DNA of 64,000 bases from Sphingosinithalassobacter sp. CS137. Its GTDB lineage: Bacteria; Pseudomonadota; Alphaproteobacteria; Sphingomonadales; Sphingomonadaceae. Below the pieces are notes generated by a model, which did no database searches, was not told where the DNA came from, and was given only the letters and a program-made list of their open reading frames with translations. This document shows positions 18,823 through 27,332 of this stretch, one piece after another. The stretch covers positions 1,580,501 through 1,644,500 of the forward strand of contig NZ_CP060494.1 in assembly GCF_014334115.1 (NCBI RefSeq), given 5' to 3'. Both the position numbers and the translations under genes were made by a program. Within the stretch, counting starts at the first letter, position 1. Every line of letters begins with the position of its first letter.

Positions 18823-19565
18823 CCGCCGAACGCCGGCTGCTCGCGTCGATTCACGATGTGAGCCCGCGCTTCGAGTCGCAGATCGATGCGCTCGTCGATC
18901 GATTGTCCGCGCGGCTCGGCGGCACGCGCTTCGCGATGCTGGTGGTGCCGGATCATTGGAACCGAGCGCCGCTCGCCGCCGATCGCGGATTTCAGGCGCG
19001 GCTGCGCAATTGGGCCGATGCGGGTGTGGAGATGTTCGTCCACGGCTGGTCGCATCTCGACGACAGCAGCCATGCGAATGCCGCCGATGCGCTGCGCGCA
19101 CGCCACCTGACCGCCGGCGAAGGCGAGTTCCTGGGCCTTGACCAGGGCGAGGCGCTGCGCCGCATGCGCCGCGGCAAGGCGCTGATCGAAGAGGTGATCG
19201 GCAGGCCGGCGGCCGGCTTCATCGCGCCTGCCTGGCTCTATTCGGAGGGCACGCGCAGCGCACTGACGGAAGCAGGCTTCGCGCTGGCCGAGGATCATCT
19301 GCGGGTCTGGCGCCCGGCCAGCGGCGCAGTGGTCGCGAAGGGCCCGGTCATTACCTGGGCCAGCCGCAGCCGATCACGCCAGCTCAGCTCGCTGGCCGCC
19401 GCCGCCGTGCTGCGCCAGGCGATGCGGCGGGCGCCAATCGTGCGGGTTGCAGTGCATCCGGGGGATACGAGCGTGCCGCGGCTTCTGGAGAGCATCGATC
19501 GGACGCTCGCCACGCTGCTGCGCGGGCGGAAGCCCGGCCGTTACGAAGCGCTCGCCGCCAGCTGA
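18819..19565 (+). CDS. DUF2334 polysaccharide-deacetylase-like protein
   Basis: A 248-residue cytoplasmic-looking protein without a signal peptide. It has the NodB-type barrel pattern of the DUF2334 group: LASIHDVSPRF at residues 7-17 (motif with catalytic Asp), FVHGWSHLDD at about 71-80 (metal-binding HxxxH) and GFIAPAWLYSEG near 132-143. Related enzymes remove N-acetyl groups from amino sugars. The absence of an export signal suggests a substrate on the cytoplasmic side, such as a lipid-linked sugar. It starts within the stop of the GT-C gene and converges with the next GT4 gene, the last 25 bases overlapping. Confidence 0.82.
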   Translation: MTAERRLLASIHDVSPRFESQIDALVDRLSARLGGTRFAMLVVPDHWNRAPLAADRGFQARLRNWADAGVEMFVHGWSHLDDSSHANAADALRARHLTAGEGEFLGLDQGEALRRMRRGKALIEEVIGRPAAGFIAPAWLYSEGTRSALTEAGFALAEDHLRVWRPASGAVVAKGPVITWASRSRSRQLSSLAAAAVLRQAMRRAPIVRVAVHPGDTSVPRLLESIDRTLATLLRGRKPGRYEALAAS

Positions 19566-20749
19566 GGCGGCGGCGCGACTCCGAGCCGCTTCGCGTCGAC
19601 CAGCGTGGCGTAATAGTCGACCAGATCGCGTGCGTGATCGGTGTCGGTGCGCACCTGCCCGGCGGCGTGGCGCGCCGCGGCACGCAGGATCGCCGGTTCG
19701 CGAGTGAACAGTCGCCGGGTCGCCTCCGCGGCGGACCGCGCGTCGCAGGCCCTGTAGGTTTCGGCGAACAGCGGGTCCGCGATCTCCGAACAGCCGCCTT
19801 CATCGGGCACGATCAGCGCGAGCCCGGATGCGAGCGCCTCGGAGCCGACCAGCCCGAACGTCTCGGTTTCGTTGCCGTGAATCAGCGCGTCGCAGCTCGC
19901 CATGATCCGCGCCAGCCGGAGCCGGTCGTACACCGGCGCGAACAGCCGCACATGAGGGCTGTCTGCAGTGCGCCGCTCGATCGCGCGCCGGTCCACGCCG
20001 TCGCCGATCAGCACGAGCCCGATCGGAAGCGTGGCGGCGGCCGCCTCGACTGCATCGATCACCATCGGCCAGCGCTTTTCCGGATGATGCCGGCCAAGCC
20101 CGAGCAACAAATGCCCCTCCGGCGGCAGGCCGCACTGCTCGAGCAGCGCCGCACGCAGCTTCTCGTCCCGCAGCGCGGGCGAGAAATAGCCGCGGTCAAT
20201 CCCCAGCGGCTCGGCGCGATCGACCGGCAGACCACGCCGCTCGAACCGGCCGCGCATCGTCTCGCTGTTGGTGACGACCGCGTCGAACTTGGCCAGGAAG
20301 CGCCCCATGTAGCGCGAATAGAAGCCGAACATCTCCTCGACCCGGCGCGGCGAGGCGACTCCTTCGAGCCAGCGCTGGGGATAGGCGGCGATATTGTCGT
20401 TGTGCGTGAAGAAGACCTTCACTGCGTCGCCCTTCCAGTCGCCGACGATCCACGCCGGCCGCCAGGGCGAACTGGTCTCGACGACATCCGGCTTCAGCCG
20501 GTCGAGCAGATCGGTGATCGGCGCCGCATCGTAGAAGATGCCATAGTTGCGATCGAAGATCAGCGGCGGCGCCTTGATCCAGTGGATCACGCCGCCGCCA
20601 GGCCGTTCCTCGATGCGATTCTCGCGCGCGGGCGCGACGACGATCAGTTCGTGGCCCATCTCGGCCAGGATCGTCATCTTGCGATCGAGATAGGTGCGAA
20701 CCCCGCCGCCGGTGGGCGAGTAGAACTCGTTGACGTCGACGATCCGCAC
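19541..20749 (-). CDS. GT4-family glycosyltransferase (MgtA/PimB-like)
   Basis: A 402-residue GT-B enzyme. The N-terminal domain starts VDVNEFYSPTGGGVRTYL, the glycine-rich acceptor-side loop typical of GT4 mannosyl-type transferases acting on lipids. The C-terminal domain has LLGLGRHHPEKRWPMVIDAV and the donor-binding ETETFGLVGSEALASGLALI (the EX7E motif). It probably uses a nucleotide sugar at the inner face of the membrane. The ATG at 20749 is 10 bases after the stop of the DUF2141 gene, making it the last of three minus-strand genes. Donor and acceptor are unknown. Confidence 0.88.
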   Translation of the reverse strand: MRIVDVNEFYSPTGGGVRTYLDRKMTILAEMGHELIVVAPARENRIEERPGGGVIHWIKAPPLIFDRNYGIFYDAAPITDLLDRLKPDVVETSSPWRPAWIVGDWKGDAVKVFFTHNDNIAAYPQRWLEGVASPRRVEEMFGFYSRYMGRFLAKFDAVVTNSETMRGRFERRGLPVDRAEPLGIDRGYFSPALRDEKLRAALLEQCGLPPEGHLLLGLGRHHPEKRWPMVIDAVEAAAATLPIGLVLIGDGVDRRAIERRTADSPHVRLFAPVYDRLRLARIMASCDALIHGNETETFGLVGSEALASGLALIVPDEGGCSEIADPLFAETYRACDARSAAEATRRLFTREPAILRAAARHAAGQVRTDTDHARDLVDYYATLVDAKRLGVAPPPQLAASAS

Positions 20750-20759
20750 CGGGCGCTCC

Positions 20760-21290
20760 TCAGTCGTCCAGCGGCGAAAAGCCGCCGAGGCCGCGCAGAT
20801 ACTGAACTCGGATGTTTGCGACGGTAACGCCGCTGCCGACGTTCACGATCGCCTGCTCGACCTTGGGCCGGCTGCGGCCGAGCCGCTGATCGCTCACGAA
20901 GCCCGCACCGTCGCGCCAGAAATTGAACTTGTTCTTTCCATCGCGATCATGCGTGAAAAGCAGCGCATAGCGGCCGGGGCCGGGCACGCGGATGCACATC
21001 GCGATGTCGCCAGAAGCCGGCGTATCGGCCCAGACCCGGCGGAAGGTGCGGCCATCGCGGATCAGGTCGCGATCGTCGCGCAGAAAATCCTCTTCGGTGG
21101 CGGGATAAAGCTCGAGCTTCAGCCGGCCGGTGCGGTCGCGCAGGCCCGCGATATTGGCGCGGATCGCCGGTCCGCCGCCGGTGCAGGCCGCCGCGTCGCT
21201 CCCCAGGATCCGCTGCGCCGAGGCGGGCGCGGGCACCAGCATCGCCGCGGCGATCGCCGCCATAGCGAGTTTCGTGGTGGTCGTGATCAT
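20760..21290 (-). CDS. DUF2141 secreted protein
   Basis: A 176-residue protein with a signal peptide (cleavage near APASAQ, residue 26) and a beta-rich DUF2141 domain. Visible family features are GRLKLELYPATEEDFL, CIRVPGPGRYALLFTHDRDG (about residue 100) and NKFNFWRDGAGFVSDQ. Two cysteines, near residues 36 and 98, could form a disulphide in the periplasm. No enzymatic function is known for this family. The start overlaps the stop of the membrane-protein gene by four bases (ATGA), and GAGGAA precedes the ATG. That coupling suggests the two products work together. Confidence 0.82.
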   Translation of the reverse strand: MITTTTKLAMAAIAAAMLVPAPASAQRILGSDAAACTGGGPAIRANIAGLRDRTGRLKLELYPATEEDFLRDDRDLIRDGRTFRRVWADTPASGDIAMCIRVPGPGRYALLFTHDRDGKNKFNFWRDGAGFVSDQRLGRSRPKVEQAIVNVGSGVTVANIRVQYLRGLGGFSPLDD

Positions 21291-22222
21291 TGCTTCCTCA
21301 TCAACGATTGAAGGCCGAAGCCGCCGATGAGCACCACATGCACCAACAGAGTTAGCGCTGCGGTGAACGCGAGCAGCTCGGACACCGCCTCTCCCTGCCC
21401 GATGAGGAGGATCGCGAAATTGGCGAAAAGGAGGTCCTTGTTGGGCACGAGCGGCAGGCGCGACACCAGCAGCCGCCCCGCGACGAGGAACAGCCAGACC
21501 AGCACCGACACGTCGGGCAGCGCGAAATACCAGGCGAAGGCCAGGAAGATCGTGCCCGAGACGATCCGCGCGCACTGGACGCCGAAGATCCACCAGAGCG
21601 TGGGCCGCGCAAGCGAGAAGACGCGCTTGGAGAAGATCACGAACGGCACGATCATCGCGACGAGCAGCGCGACCGAGCCGATCAGCATCCGCTGATCCCC
21701 CTGGGTCAGCAACTGCAGCCCGAAGGGCAGCGCAATGGCGACGATCGCCAGCGTGACGGCATGGCCCGCCATCGCCGAGAGGATTGCGACATCCTTCACC
21801 GCGCCGAACGGAGCGGCCACCATCTTCGTGCGCTGGCGGGCCCAGGCATAGAAATAGGCCTCGCCCGAATAGCCGATCAGCACTTCGTTTGAGATGCGCT
21901 TCTTGTGGAGCGCGATCATCCCCGAAGCGGGAATCCGCCACAGCTTGCGAAAGATCACGAAATCGAAGGTCGGCGGACCAAGATAGAAAAGCGCGAAGGA
22001 AATCCAGAAGAAGGGGCTGCGCGGGATCGTCCGCGAAAGGCCGGCAAGCCCCGAACCGAGCAGCTCATATGCGAGCGCCGCAACCATCAAGAGCGACAGC
22101 GCCGCCCCAAGGACCAGCGGCCAGCGGCGGCGGATGCGCTCGATGGGCTGGAGCCCCGCGAGGTCGGGAGTTTCCGGAAGCGCGGTTCCCGCCGCCAACG
22201 GTACATTCAACGAGGCATCCAT
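21287..22222 (-). CDS. Multi-pass membrane protein, LPG-synthase-TM/YbhN flippase-like (tentative)
   Basis: A 311-residue protein with about seven to eight hydrophobic helices starting at residue 37. The layout (helix pairs, a conserved polar stretch ISNEVLIGYSGEAYFYAWAR, then five closely packed C-terminal helices) resembles the YbhN/AglD-type transmembrane domain also found in lysylphosphatidylglycerol synthase. I cannot confirm this by alignment. Such proteins often sit in glycolipid loci and may move lipids across the membrane. The ATG at 22222 has GAGGAA upstream. It heads the minus-strand trio with the DUF2141 and GT4 genes. Confidence 0.6.
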   Translation of the reverse strand: MDASLNVPLAAGTALPETPDLAGLQPIERIRRRWPLVLGAALSLLMVAALAYELLGSGLAGLSRTIPRSPFFWISFALFYLGPPTFDFVIFRKLWRIPASGMIALHKKRISNEVLIGYSGEAYFYAWARQRTKMVAAPFGAVKDVAILSAMAGHAVTLAIVAIALPFGLQLLTQGDQRMLIGSVALLVAMIVPFVIFSKRVFSLARPTLWWIFGVQCARIVSGTIFLAFAWYFALPDVSVLVWLFLVAGRLLVSRLPLVPNKDLLFANFAILLIGQGEAVSELLAFTAALTLLVHVVLIGGFGLQSLMRKQ

Positions 22223-22399
22223 GCCTGAGTCGTTCCTCGATCCGCCAAGCGGCGCGCGTGTTGTCGGAGGTATTCGTCGGTCCATTCCAGCGCCTTGACG
22301 ACCCCCTTCAAGGCGCCCGTGCACGTCCGCGCTGCATTGCAGCGAATTACGGTTACATGAAGAGTGGATTTGGGCGCTAGAAAGGCACTTCGCAAGCCC

Positions 22400-23494
22400 A
22401 TGCCCGATTCGCCCCCCCGCACAGCCGAACGTATCGCGACGATCGCCCAGACGCTGGAAGGCGGAGGAGTGGAACGCGCGATGCTGCGACTCGCGCGCGG
22501 ATGGATCGATGCTGGACGCGAAGTGACGCTGATCGCCGGCCGCGCGACAGGCCCGCTCGCGGCCGAATTGCCGGACGGAATTCACATCGAGGAAATCGGC
22601 GATTCGCGCTATCGCACACTCTATGCGCTGCCGCGCTTCCTCGATCGGCTGCGTCCCGACCTGCTGTTCTGCCCCGGCAATCATTATACCAGCTTCGCCG
22701 CCTGGACGCGGCTGCGCATGGGCAGCGCCTGCCCACCGATCGTGGCGAAAGTTTCCAATGCACTGGTGCGATCCGAAATGCGGGGAATCGAGCGGAGGGG
22801 CTATCCCCATTGGCTGCGCCTCCACCCGCGTTTCATCGACCGGTTCGTCGCCATGTCGCCTGCGATGGCCGCGGAAACGGCGCGCGAGATGCGAGTCGAT
22901 CCCGCGCGCGTCTCAGTGATCGCCAATCCGCCCGCGCGGGCGCTCGCCGAGGCTGCGCCCCTGATGCTGCCGGCAGGCCGCTATCTGCTCGGCGCCGGGC
23001 GGCTGGAGCCACAGAAGCGCTGGGATCGGCTGATCGAGGCGCTGCCGCGGCTGAAGCGGGACGACGTCTCGCTGCTGCTGCTTGGCGAGGGCAGCCTGCG
23101 GCGGGCACTCGAGGCGCAGGTGGCTGCGCTCGGCCTGCGCGATCGCGTGCACCTGCCCGGCCATGCCGCCGACCCGCTGCCGGCGATCGCCCGCGCGCAG
23201 GCAGTGGTGCTCACGTCCGACTATGAAGGCGTTCCGGGCGTGCTGCGCGAGGCGCTCGCGCTCGGAACGCCGGTGGTGACGACCGATTCGAGCGTTGCCA
23301 TCGCCGAACTGGTGCCGACGCCCGGCCACGGCAGCATCGTGCCGCCCGGCGATGCCGAGGCGCTGGTCGCGGCGCTCGACCATTGGCTGGCGCCGGAACG
23401 GCAGCGACCCGAACCGCTCGCGCAGACCGGGCCGGATTCGGTCACAGCCTATCTGGCGCTGTTCGACGAACTGGTCGCTCAGCGCAGCCGATAG
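22400..23494 (+). CDS. GT4-family glycosyltransferase
   Basis: A 364-residue GT-B transferase. The N-terminal loop QTLEGGGVERAMLRLARGW is the classic GT4 acceptor-domain start. The C-terminal domain shows LLGAGRLEPQKRWDRLIEAL, LLLLGEGSLRRALE, and the donor-site motif DYEGVPGVLREALALGTPVV. I chose the ATG at 22400, close to the first beta strand. A GTG at 22364 would add twelve residues, and neither start has a strong ribosome site. It is divergent from the membrane-protein gene. Its last 16 bases overlap the convergent TonB receptor gene. Donor and acceptor unknown. Confidence 0.87.
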   Translation: MPDSPPRTAERIATIAQTLEGGGVERAMLRLARGWIDAGREVTLIAGRATGPLAAELPDGIHIEEIGDSRYRTLYALPRFLDRLRPDLLFCPGNHYTSFAAWTRLRMGSACPPIVAKVSNALVRSEMRGIERRGYPHWLRLHPRFIDRFVAMSPAMAAETAREMRVDPARVSVIANPPARALAEAAPLMLPAGRYLLGAGRLEPQKRWDRLIEALPRLKRDDVSLLLLGEGSLRRALEAQVAALGLRDRVHLPGHAADPLPAIARAQAVVLTSDYEGVPGVLREALALGTPVVTTDSSVAIAELVPTPGHGSIVPPGDAEALVAALDHWLAPERQRPEPLAQTGPDSVTAYLALFDELVAQRSR

Positions 23495-25542
23495 CGCAGG
23501 CCGATCCACAGCGTGCGCGGAGTCGCACGCTCCAGCACGTCGCTGATCCCGGTCTCGACCCGCTCGTCGAACAGATTCTCCGCGCGTCCCTCGATCAACA
23601 ATGCATCCGTGATCGGCAGCGCCGCGACGGCATCGAGCGTCACGGCCTCGGCCAGCCGCTGGAGATTGCGATCATCCTCGTACTGGGGACCGATGTAGCG
23701 CAGCGTGAGCGAGCCGCCCGCGCGATCCCGCCACCAGCCCGCCGTCGCCGAGGCGCGGTGCCGCGCGGTCTGTGCCGGGCGCAGCCCGTCGAGCGGCGTC
23801 GCCGCGCCCGAGGCGTCCACGCGCGCATCGATGAAGGAATAGGAGGCGGAAACCAGCCAGTCGCCCGGCCGCCAGCGTGCGTCGAGCTCGACGCCCTGCG
23901 ATTGGACGGCGTCGAGATTGCGCCGCTGGCTGTAGGTGCCCGCCGCCGACACGAAGCCGACTCCCGGAAAGCTGCCCGGCCCGCTGGCGAGCGTTACGTT
24001 TGCAACCGCATTTTCCAGCCGGCTCCAATAGCCGGTGAGCCGTAGCAGCACCGCTTCGCCCGGCGCCCAGTCGACCCCCGCCTCGGCGCCGGTCAGCCGC
24101 TCCGGCGCCAGATCGGCATTGGCGGCGAACGCATCGGCACCGACCCGATACGGGCGATAGAGTTCGTTGAGCGTCGGCAGCCGCCAGCCCCGATAGGCCG
24201 CGGCGCGCAGCGTGACTCCTTCGTGCACTTCATAGGCCGCTCCCAGCCGCCCGGTGGCTTCCCATCCCTCGCGCGGTGCGAAGCGCGCGTCGGTGAGCGG
24301 GGCGCCGCCCGCGAGCGGCTGTTCGATCAGTCGCCCCTCCCCGATCCGCCAATGATCGAGCCGCCCGCCCGCGTTGAGCGTGAGCGGCCCTGTCTCGTAG
24401 CTCGCATCGGCGAAGGCGCCGAGAGTGAGGCTGTTGCCGCCCGCCTCGCGCCGCCGGGCCGGATCGAGGCCAGTGAAGATATAGCGCTCCTGCGTCTCGC
24501 CCTCGACGCGCCGCGCATCGGCCCCGAGCCGCAGCGACAGCGCTTCGCCGACCGGCGGCGCGACTTCGAGCCGGGCGCCGAGGCCGGTGGAAGGCACATT
24601 ATATTGCTGGAGCGCCGGGTTCGCCTCCGTCCGCGCATCATTGACGCTGGCGAAGCCGCTTTCGAGAACGCGGGTCTGGACATAGGCGAGCGCCGACCAG
24701 CCCCATGCGCCGCGTCCGACCACGCGCAAGCTGGCGTCGACGCCCTCGCTCTTCACATCGGTGAAATCGACGCCGCGGTCGCGGTGATCGACGAAGCCGG
24801 AGAGGTTCGCCTGAAGCTCGGTGTCGCCGCCGATGTCGGTGACGCCGCGCAACGCCAGGCTCGCCTGTTCATAGGGCGCGGTGCGGTCGACCGGCCCGCG
24901 ATCCTCGGCGACGATCGGCGCGAAGCCGTCGCCGCGGGCATATTGCCCGGCGAGCGTGACGAAGCCGCGGCCCAGTTCGGCGGCACCGGTGCCGACCAGA
25001 TCGATGCTGTCGCGGCTGCCGTAGGCGCCCCGCAGGTCGAGCGTGCCAAGTTCGCCCGGTCCGGCGCTGAACAATTCGACGGTCCCGGCGAGTGCGCCCG
25101 GCCCCGCATAGCCGCTGCCGCCGCCGCGCGTGACGCGGACTCGGCCCAGCCGCTCGGGCAGATAGGCGGGAAACGCCACCCAGCCGCCGAACGGATCGGC
25201 CTGGGGCACGCCGTCGAGCAGCAGCAGCGCGCGGCTGGAGGCATTGCCGCCCAGCCCGCGCAGCGTGATTCCCTGCGCCGTCGGGTGCGCCGAGCGCGAA
25301 TCGGCGCGGCGGAACTGAGCGACGCCGGCGACATCCGCGAGCACATCCTCCAGCCGGCCGCTAGCCGTATTCGCCAGCCGCGCACGCTCCACTTCGGCGA
25401 CGGCGTAGGCAGCCTCGCCGGGAGGTGCCTCGAGCCCTTTGCCGGTGACGGTGATGACCGGTTGAGCCTCCTGGGCGAGCGCAGGCGTGGCAACGAACAG
25501 CGCGGCGGTCGCCGCAGCGGCCTTGCGTGGCGTTCCCTTCAT
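23479..25542 (-). CDS. TonB-dependent outer-membrane receptor
   Basis: A 687-residue outer-membrane protein. It has a signal peptide ending ATPALAQ (about residue 24), then a TonB-box-like VITVTG, and a plug domain with RLEDVLADVAGV, ITLRGLGGNASSRALLLLDGVP and GPGALAGTVELFS. The remaining 500 residues or so form a beta barrel. The last residue before the stop is arginine (LWIGLRYRLR), not phenylalanine. No cobalamin or other riboswitch-like leader is visible because the start is fused to the maiA stop (TGATG, one shared base). The substrate is unknown, and coupling to maiA is unusual for this family. Confidence 0.9.
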   Translation of the reverse strand: MKGTPRKAAAATAALFVATPALAQEAQPVITVTGKGLEAPPGEAAYAVAEVERARLANTASGRLEDVLADVAGVAQFRRADSRSAHPTAQGITLRGLGGNASSRALLLLDGVPQADPFGGWVAFPAYLPERLGRVRVTRGGGSGYAGPGALAGTVELFSAGPGELGTLDLRGAYGSRDSIDLVGTGAAELGRGFVTLAGQYARGDGFAPIVAEDRGPVDRTAPYEQASLALRGVTDIGGDTELQANLSGFVDHRDRGVDFTDVKSEGVDASLRVVGRGAWGWSALAYVQTRVLESGFASVNDARTEANPALQQYNVPSTGLGARLEVAPPVGEALSLRLGADARRVEGETQERYIFTGLDPARRREAGGNSLTLGAFADASYETGPLTLNAGGRLDHWRIGEGRLIEQPLAGGAPLTDARFAPREGWEATGRLGAAYEVHEGVTLRAAAYRGWRLPTLNELYRPYRVGADAFAANADLAPERLTGAEAGVDWAPGEAVLLRLTGYWSRLENAVANVTLASGPGSFPGVGFVSAAGTYSQRRNLDAVQSQGVELDARWRPGDWLVSASYSFIDARVDASGAATPLDGLRPAQTARHRASATAGWWRDRAGGSLTLRYIGPQYEDDRNLQRLAEAVTLDAVAALPITDALLIEGRAENLFDERVETGISDVLERATPRTLWIGLRYRLR

Positions 25543-26168
25543 CAGTCCGGCTTCACGGCGTCGGGATGTGCGTCGGCGAAGGCAGGCAGCTCGGCTGCGG
25601 CGGCTTCCGCGCGCAACAGCTTGGGATAGCTGTCGAGCGGCGCCTCGAACCGACGTGCGTTGTAGAGCTGGGGTGTGAGGAACACGTCGGCGATGTCCGG
25701 CCGGTCGCCGCCGAGGAACGGTCCCTCGCCCGCCATCGCCTCGAGCGCGGCAAAGCCCTCGCCGATCCAGTGGTGGATCCATTCGGTGCGCCGCGGCTCA
25801 CCGATCTCGAGCTCCTGGGTCAGCCAGCGCAGCACGCGCAGATTGTTGAGCGGATGGATGTCCATACCGATCACCATCGCGCGGGCGAGCGCCGCCGCAC
25901 GGGCATCGGGCTCGGCGGGGATCAGGCGCGGCTCGGGATAACGCAGGTCGAGCCATTCGATGATCGCGAGCGACTGGGTGAGTATCAGCCCGTCATCCGT
26001 CTCAAGCGCCGGCACGAACCCCTGCGGATTGCGCTCGAGATGCTCGGGCGTGCGCTGCTCGCCGTTGAGCAGCGAAATCGCACGCCGCTCATGCACGATT
26101 CCCTTCAGATTGAGTGCGATCCGCACGCGATAGCTGGCGGAGGAACGATAGTAATCGTGCAGAATCAT
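25542..26168 (-). CDS. maiA: Maleylacetoacetate isomerase (zeta-class glutathione transferase)
   Basis: A 208-residue GST-fold enzyme that isomerises maleylacetoacetate to fumarylacetoacetate in tyrosine or homogentisate breakdown. The zeta-class active-site motif SSASYRVRIALNLKG is at residues 9-23, and QSLAIIEWLDLRYPEP (the glutathione gamma-Glu site) is near 65-80. The C-terminal helical domain has DIHPLNNLRVL, typical of MaiA. No other gene of the homogentisate pathway is in the window. It is followed without a gap by a TonB receptor gene. Confidence 0.9.
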   Translation of the reverse strand: MILHDYYRSSASYRVRIALNLKGIVHERRAISLLNGEQRTPEHLERNPQGFVPALETDDGLILTQSLAIIEWLDLRYPEPRLIPAEPDARAAALARAMVIGMDIHPLNNLRVLRWLTQELEIGEPRRTEWIHHWIGEGFAALEAMAGEGPFLGGDRPDIADVFLTPQLYNARRFEAPLDSYPKLLRAEAAAAELPAFADAHPDAVKPD

Positions 26169-26189
26169 TGATGCAGTCCCTCCGGTCGA

Positions 26190-27332
26190 TCACCCAACGG
26201 CGGCATCGGGCGGCGGTTCCTCCGGCGAAGCCACGATACGGCCGCCGCGACGTCCGCGTCGTCGCCCGCGCCGCCGCCGCGATTTCGCGGAAACCTGCGA
26301 TTCGCGCTGCAGCGCCACCTTGATCATCGCCAGCATCGGATCGGCGAGCGCGAGGCCGAGAACGCCGAACAAGGTGCTGAACAGGATCTGGGAGGACAGA
26401 GTCAGCGCCGGGGGCAGGTCGACCGTGCGGCGGGCGACCATCGGGATCACGACATAGCCGTCGAAGGTCTGCACACCGAAATAGATGGCGATCGCCCAAA
26501 GGCCTTCGCTGGTGCCAGCCGAAAAGCCGACCGAGACCATCAGTACGCCGCTCACGAAGGCGCCGATGTTGGGAATGAACGCCAGGATACCGGTGATGAT
26601 GCCGAGCAGCAGCGCCATCGGCACTCCGGCGAGCCACAGCAACAGCCAGGTGACCACGCCCTCGAACAGCATCCCCGCCAGCCGCCCGGCGAGCAGCCTG
26701 CGCATGTTGGTCGCCATCGCGGTGATGGTGATCGCGAACTCGTCGCGCTCGGCCACCGGCACCATCCATTGCAACCCGCGATCATAGATGCGCGGCTCCA
26801 TCGCCACGAACAGTCCGATGATCATGATCATCAGCAAGGTCGCGCCCGCGCCCAGCAGCGAACCGACCGCCGAGGTAAGCCGTCCGATCGAGCCGAGCAC
26901 CTGCTGCGCCAGTCCGGAGAAATCGGTGGGACTCTCCATCAGTCCGAGATCGACCGCCAGCCGCGCGATGCGATTCGATTGGGCCTCCAGAGTCGCGCGC
27001 AGCTGCTCCGCCTGCTCCACGATCTGCACGCCCATCGCATAGAAGGTACCGCCGATGAAGATCGTCACCAGCATCACGACGAGCGCGAGCCGGACCGGCC
27101 GGGGGAGCGGCGCGACTCGGCCGAGCAGCCGAACGCCGCCGTCGAGCATCGAAGCGAAGACGAGACCGCCGAAGATGATCAGCAGCGGATGGATCAGCAG
27201 GACGACCAGCCCGATCGCCACTGCAAGGCCGAACCACACCGATGCGCGCTTCAGCTCGGCCCGGATCACCGGGTCGCGCATCTCGTTCGGCCCCGGCTCC
27301 TGATAGACGGAAACGGAGTCGTCTTCCCTCAT
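26190..27332 (-). CDS. AI-2E/PerM family membrane transporter
   Basis: A 380-residue membrane protein of PF01594, with about seven to eight helices and the family's extended amphipathic segment (about residues 75-150). The C-terminal pattern IIGLFVAMEPRIYDRG, LLGIITGILAFIPNIGAFVS and VVIPMVARRTVDLPPAL is diagnostic. Members include permeases and ion/proton exchangers, so the 'AI-2 exporter' name is not evidence of quorum sensing. The last 40 residues are an extremely arginine-rich tail (RRRRGRRRGRRGGR) ending in acidic/proline residues, probably cytoplasmic. The start overlaps the lepB stop by four bases. Confidence 0.88.
   Translation of the reverse strand: MREDDSVSVYQEPGPNEMRDPVIRAELKRASVWFGLAVAIGLVVLLIHPLLIIFGGLVFASMLDGGVRLLGRVAPLPRPVRLALVVMLVTIFIGGTFYAMGVQIVEQAEQLRATLEAQSNRIARLAVDLGLMESPTDFSGLAQQVLGSIGRLTSAVGSLLGAGATLLMIMIIGLFVAMEPRIYDRGLQWMVPVAERDEFAITITAMATNMRRLLAGRLAGMLFEGVVTWLLLWLAGVPMALLLGIITGILAFIPNIGAFVSGVLMVSVGFSAGTSEGLWAIAIYFGVQTFDGYVVIPMVARRTVDLPPALTLSSQILFSTLFGVLGLALADPMLAMIKVALQRESQVSAKSRRRRGRRRGRRGGRIVASPEEPPPDAAVG

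Noticed and set aside
22223..22399. A separate small gene in the gap between the YbhN-like and GT4 genes (ATG at 22357)
   Set aside because: The frame from that ATG stops after seven codons; the region is better read as a divergent promoter region.
25540..26189. A cobalamin or other riboswitch upstream of the TonB receptor
   Set aside because: The receptor start is fused to the maiA stop, and only 21 bases separate maiA from the next gene, so there is no room for one.
26190..27332. Quorum-sensing (AI-2) export
   Set aside because: The family name is historical; no luxS or related gene is present, and most members are general permeases or exchangers.
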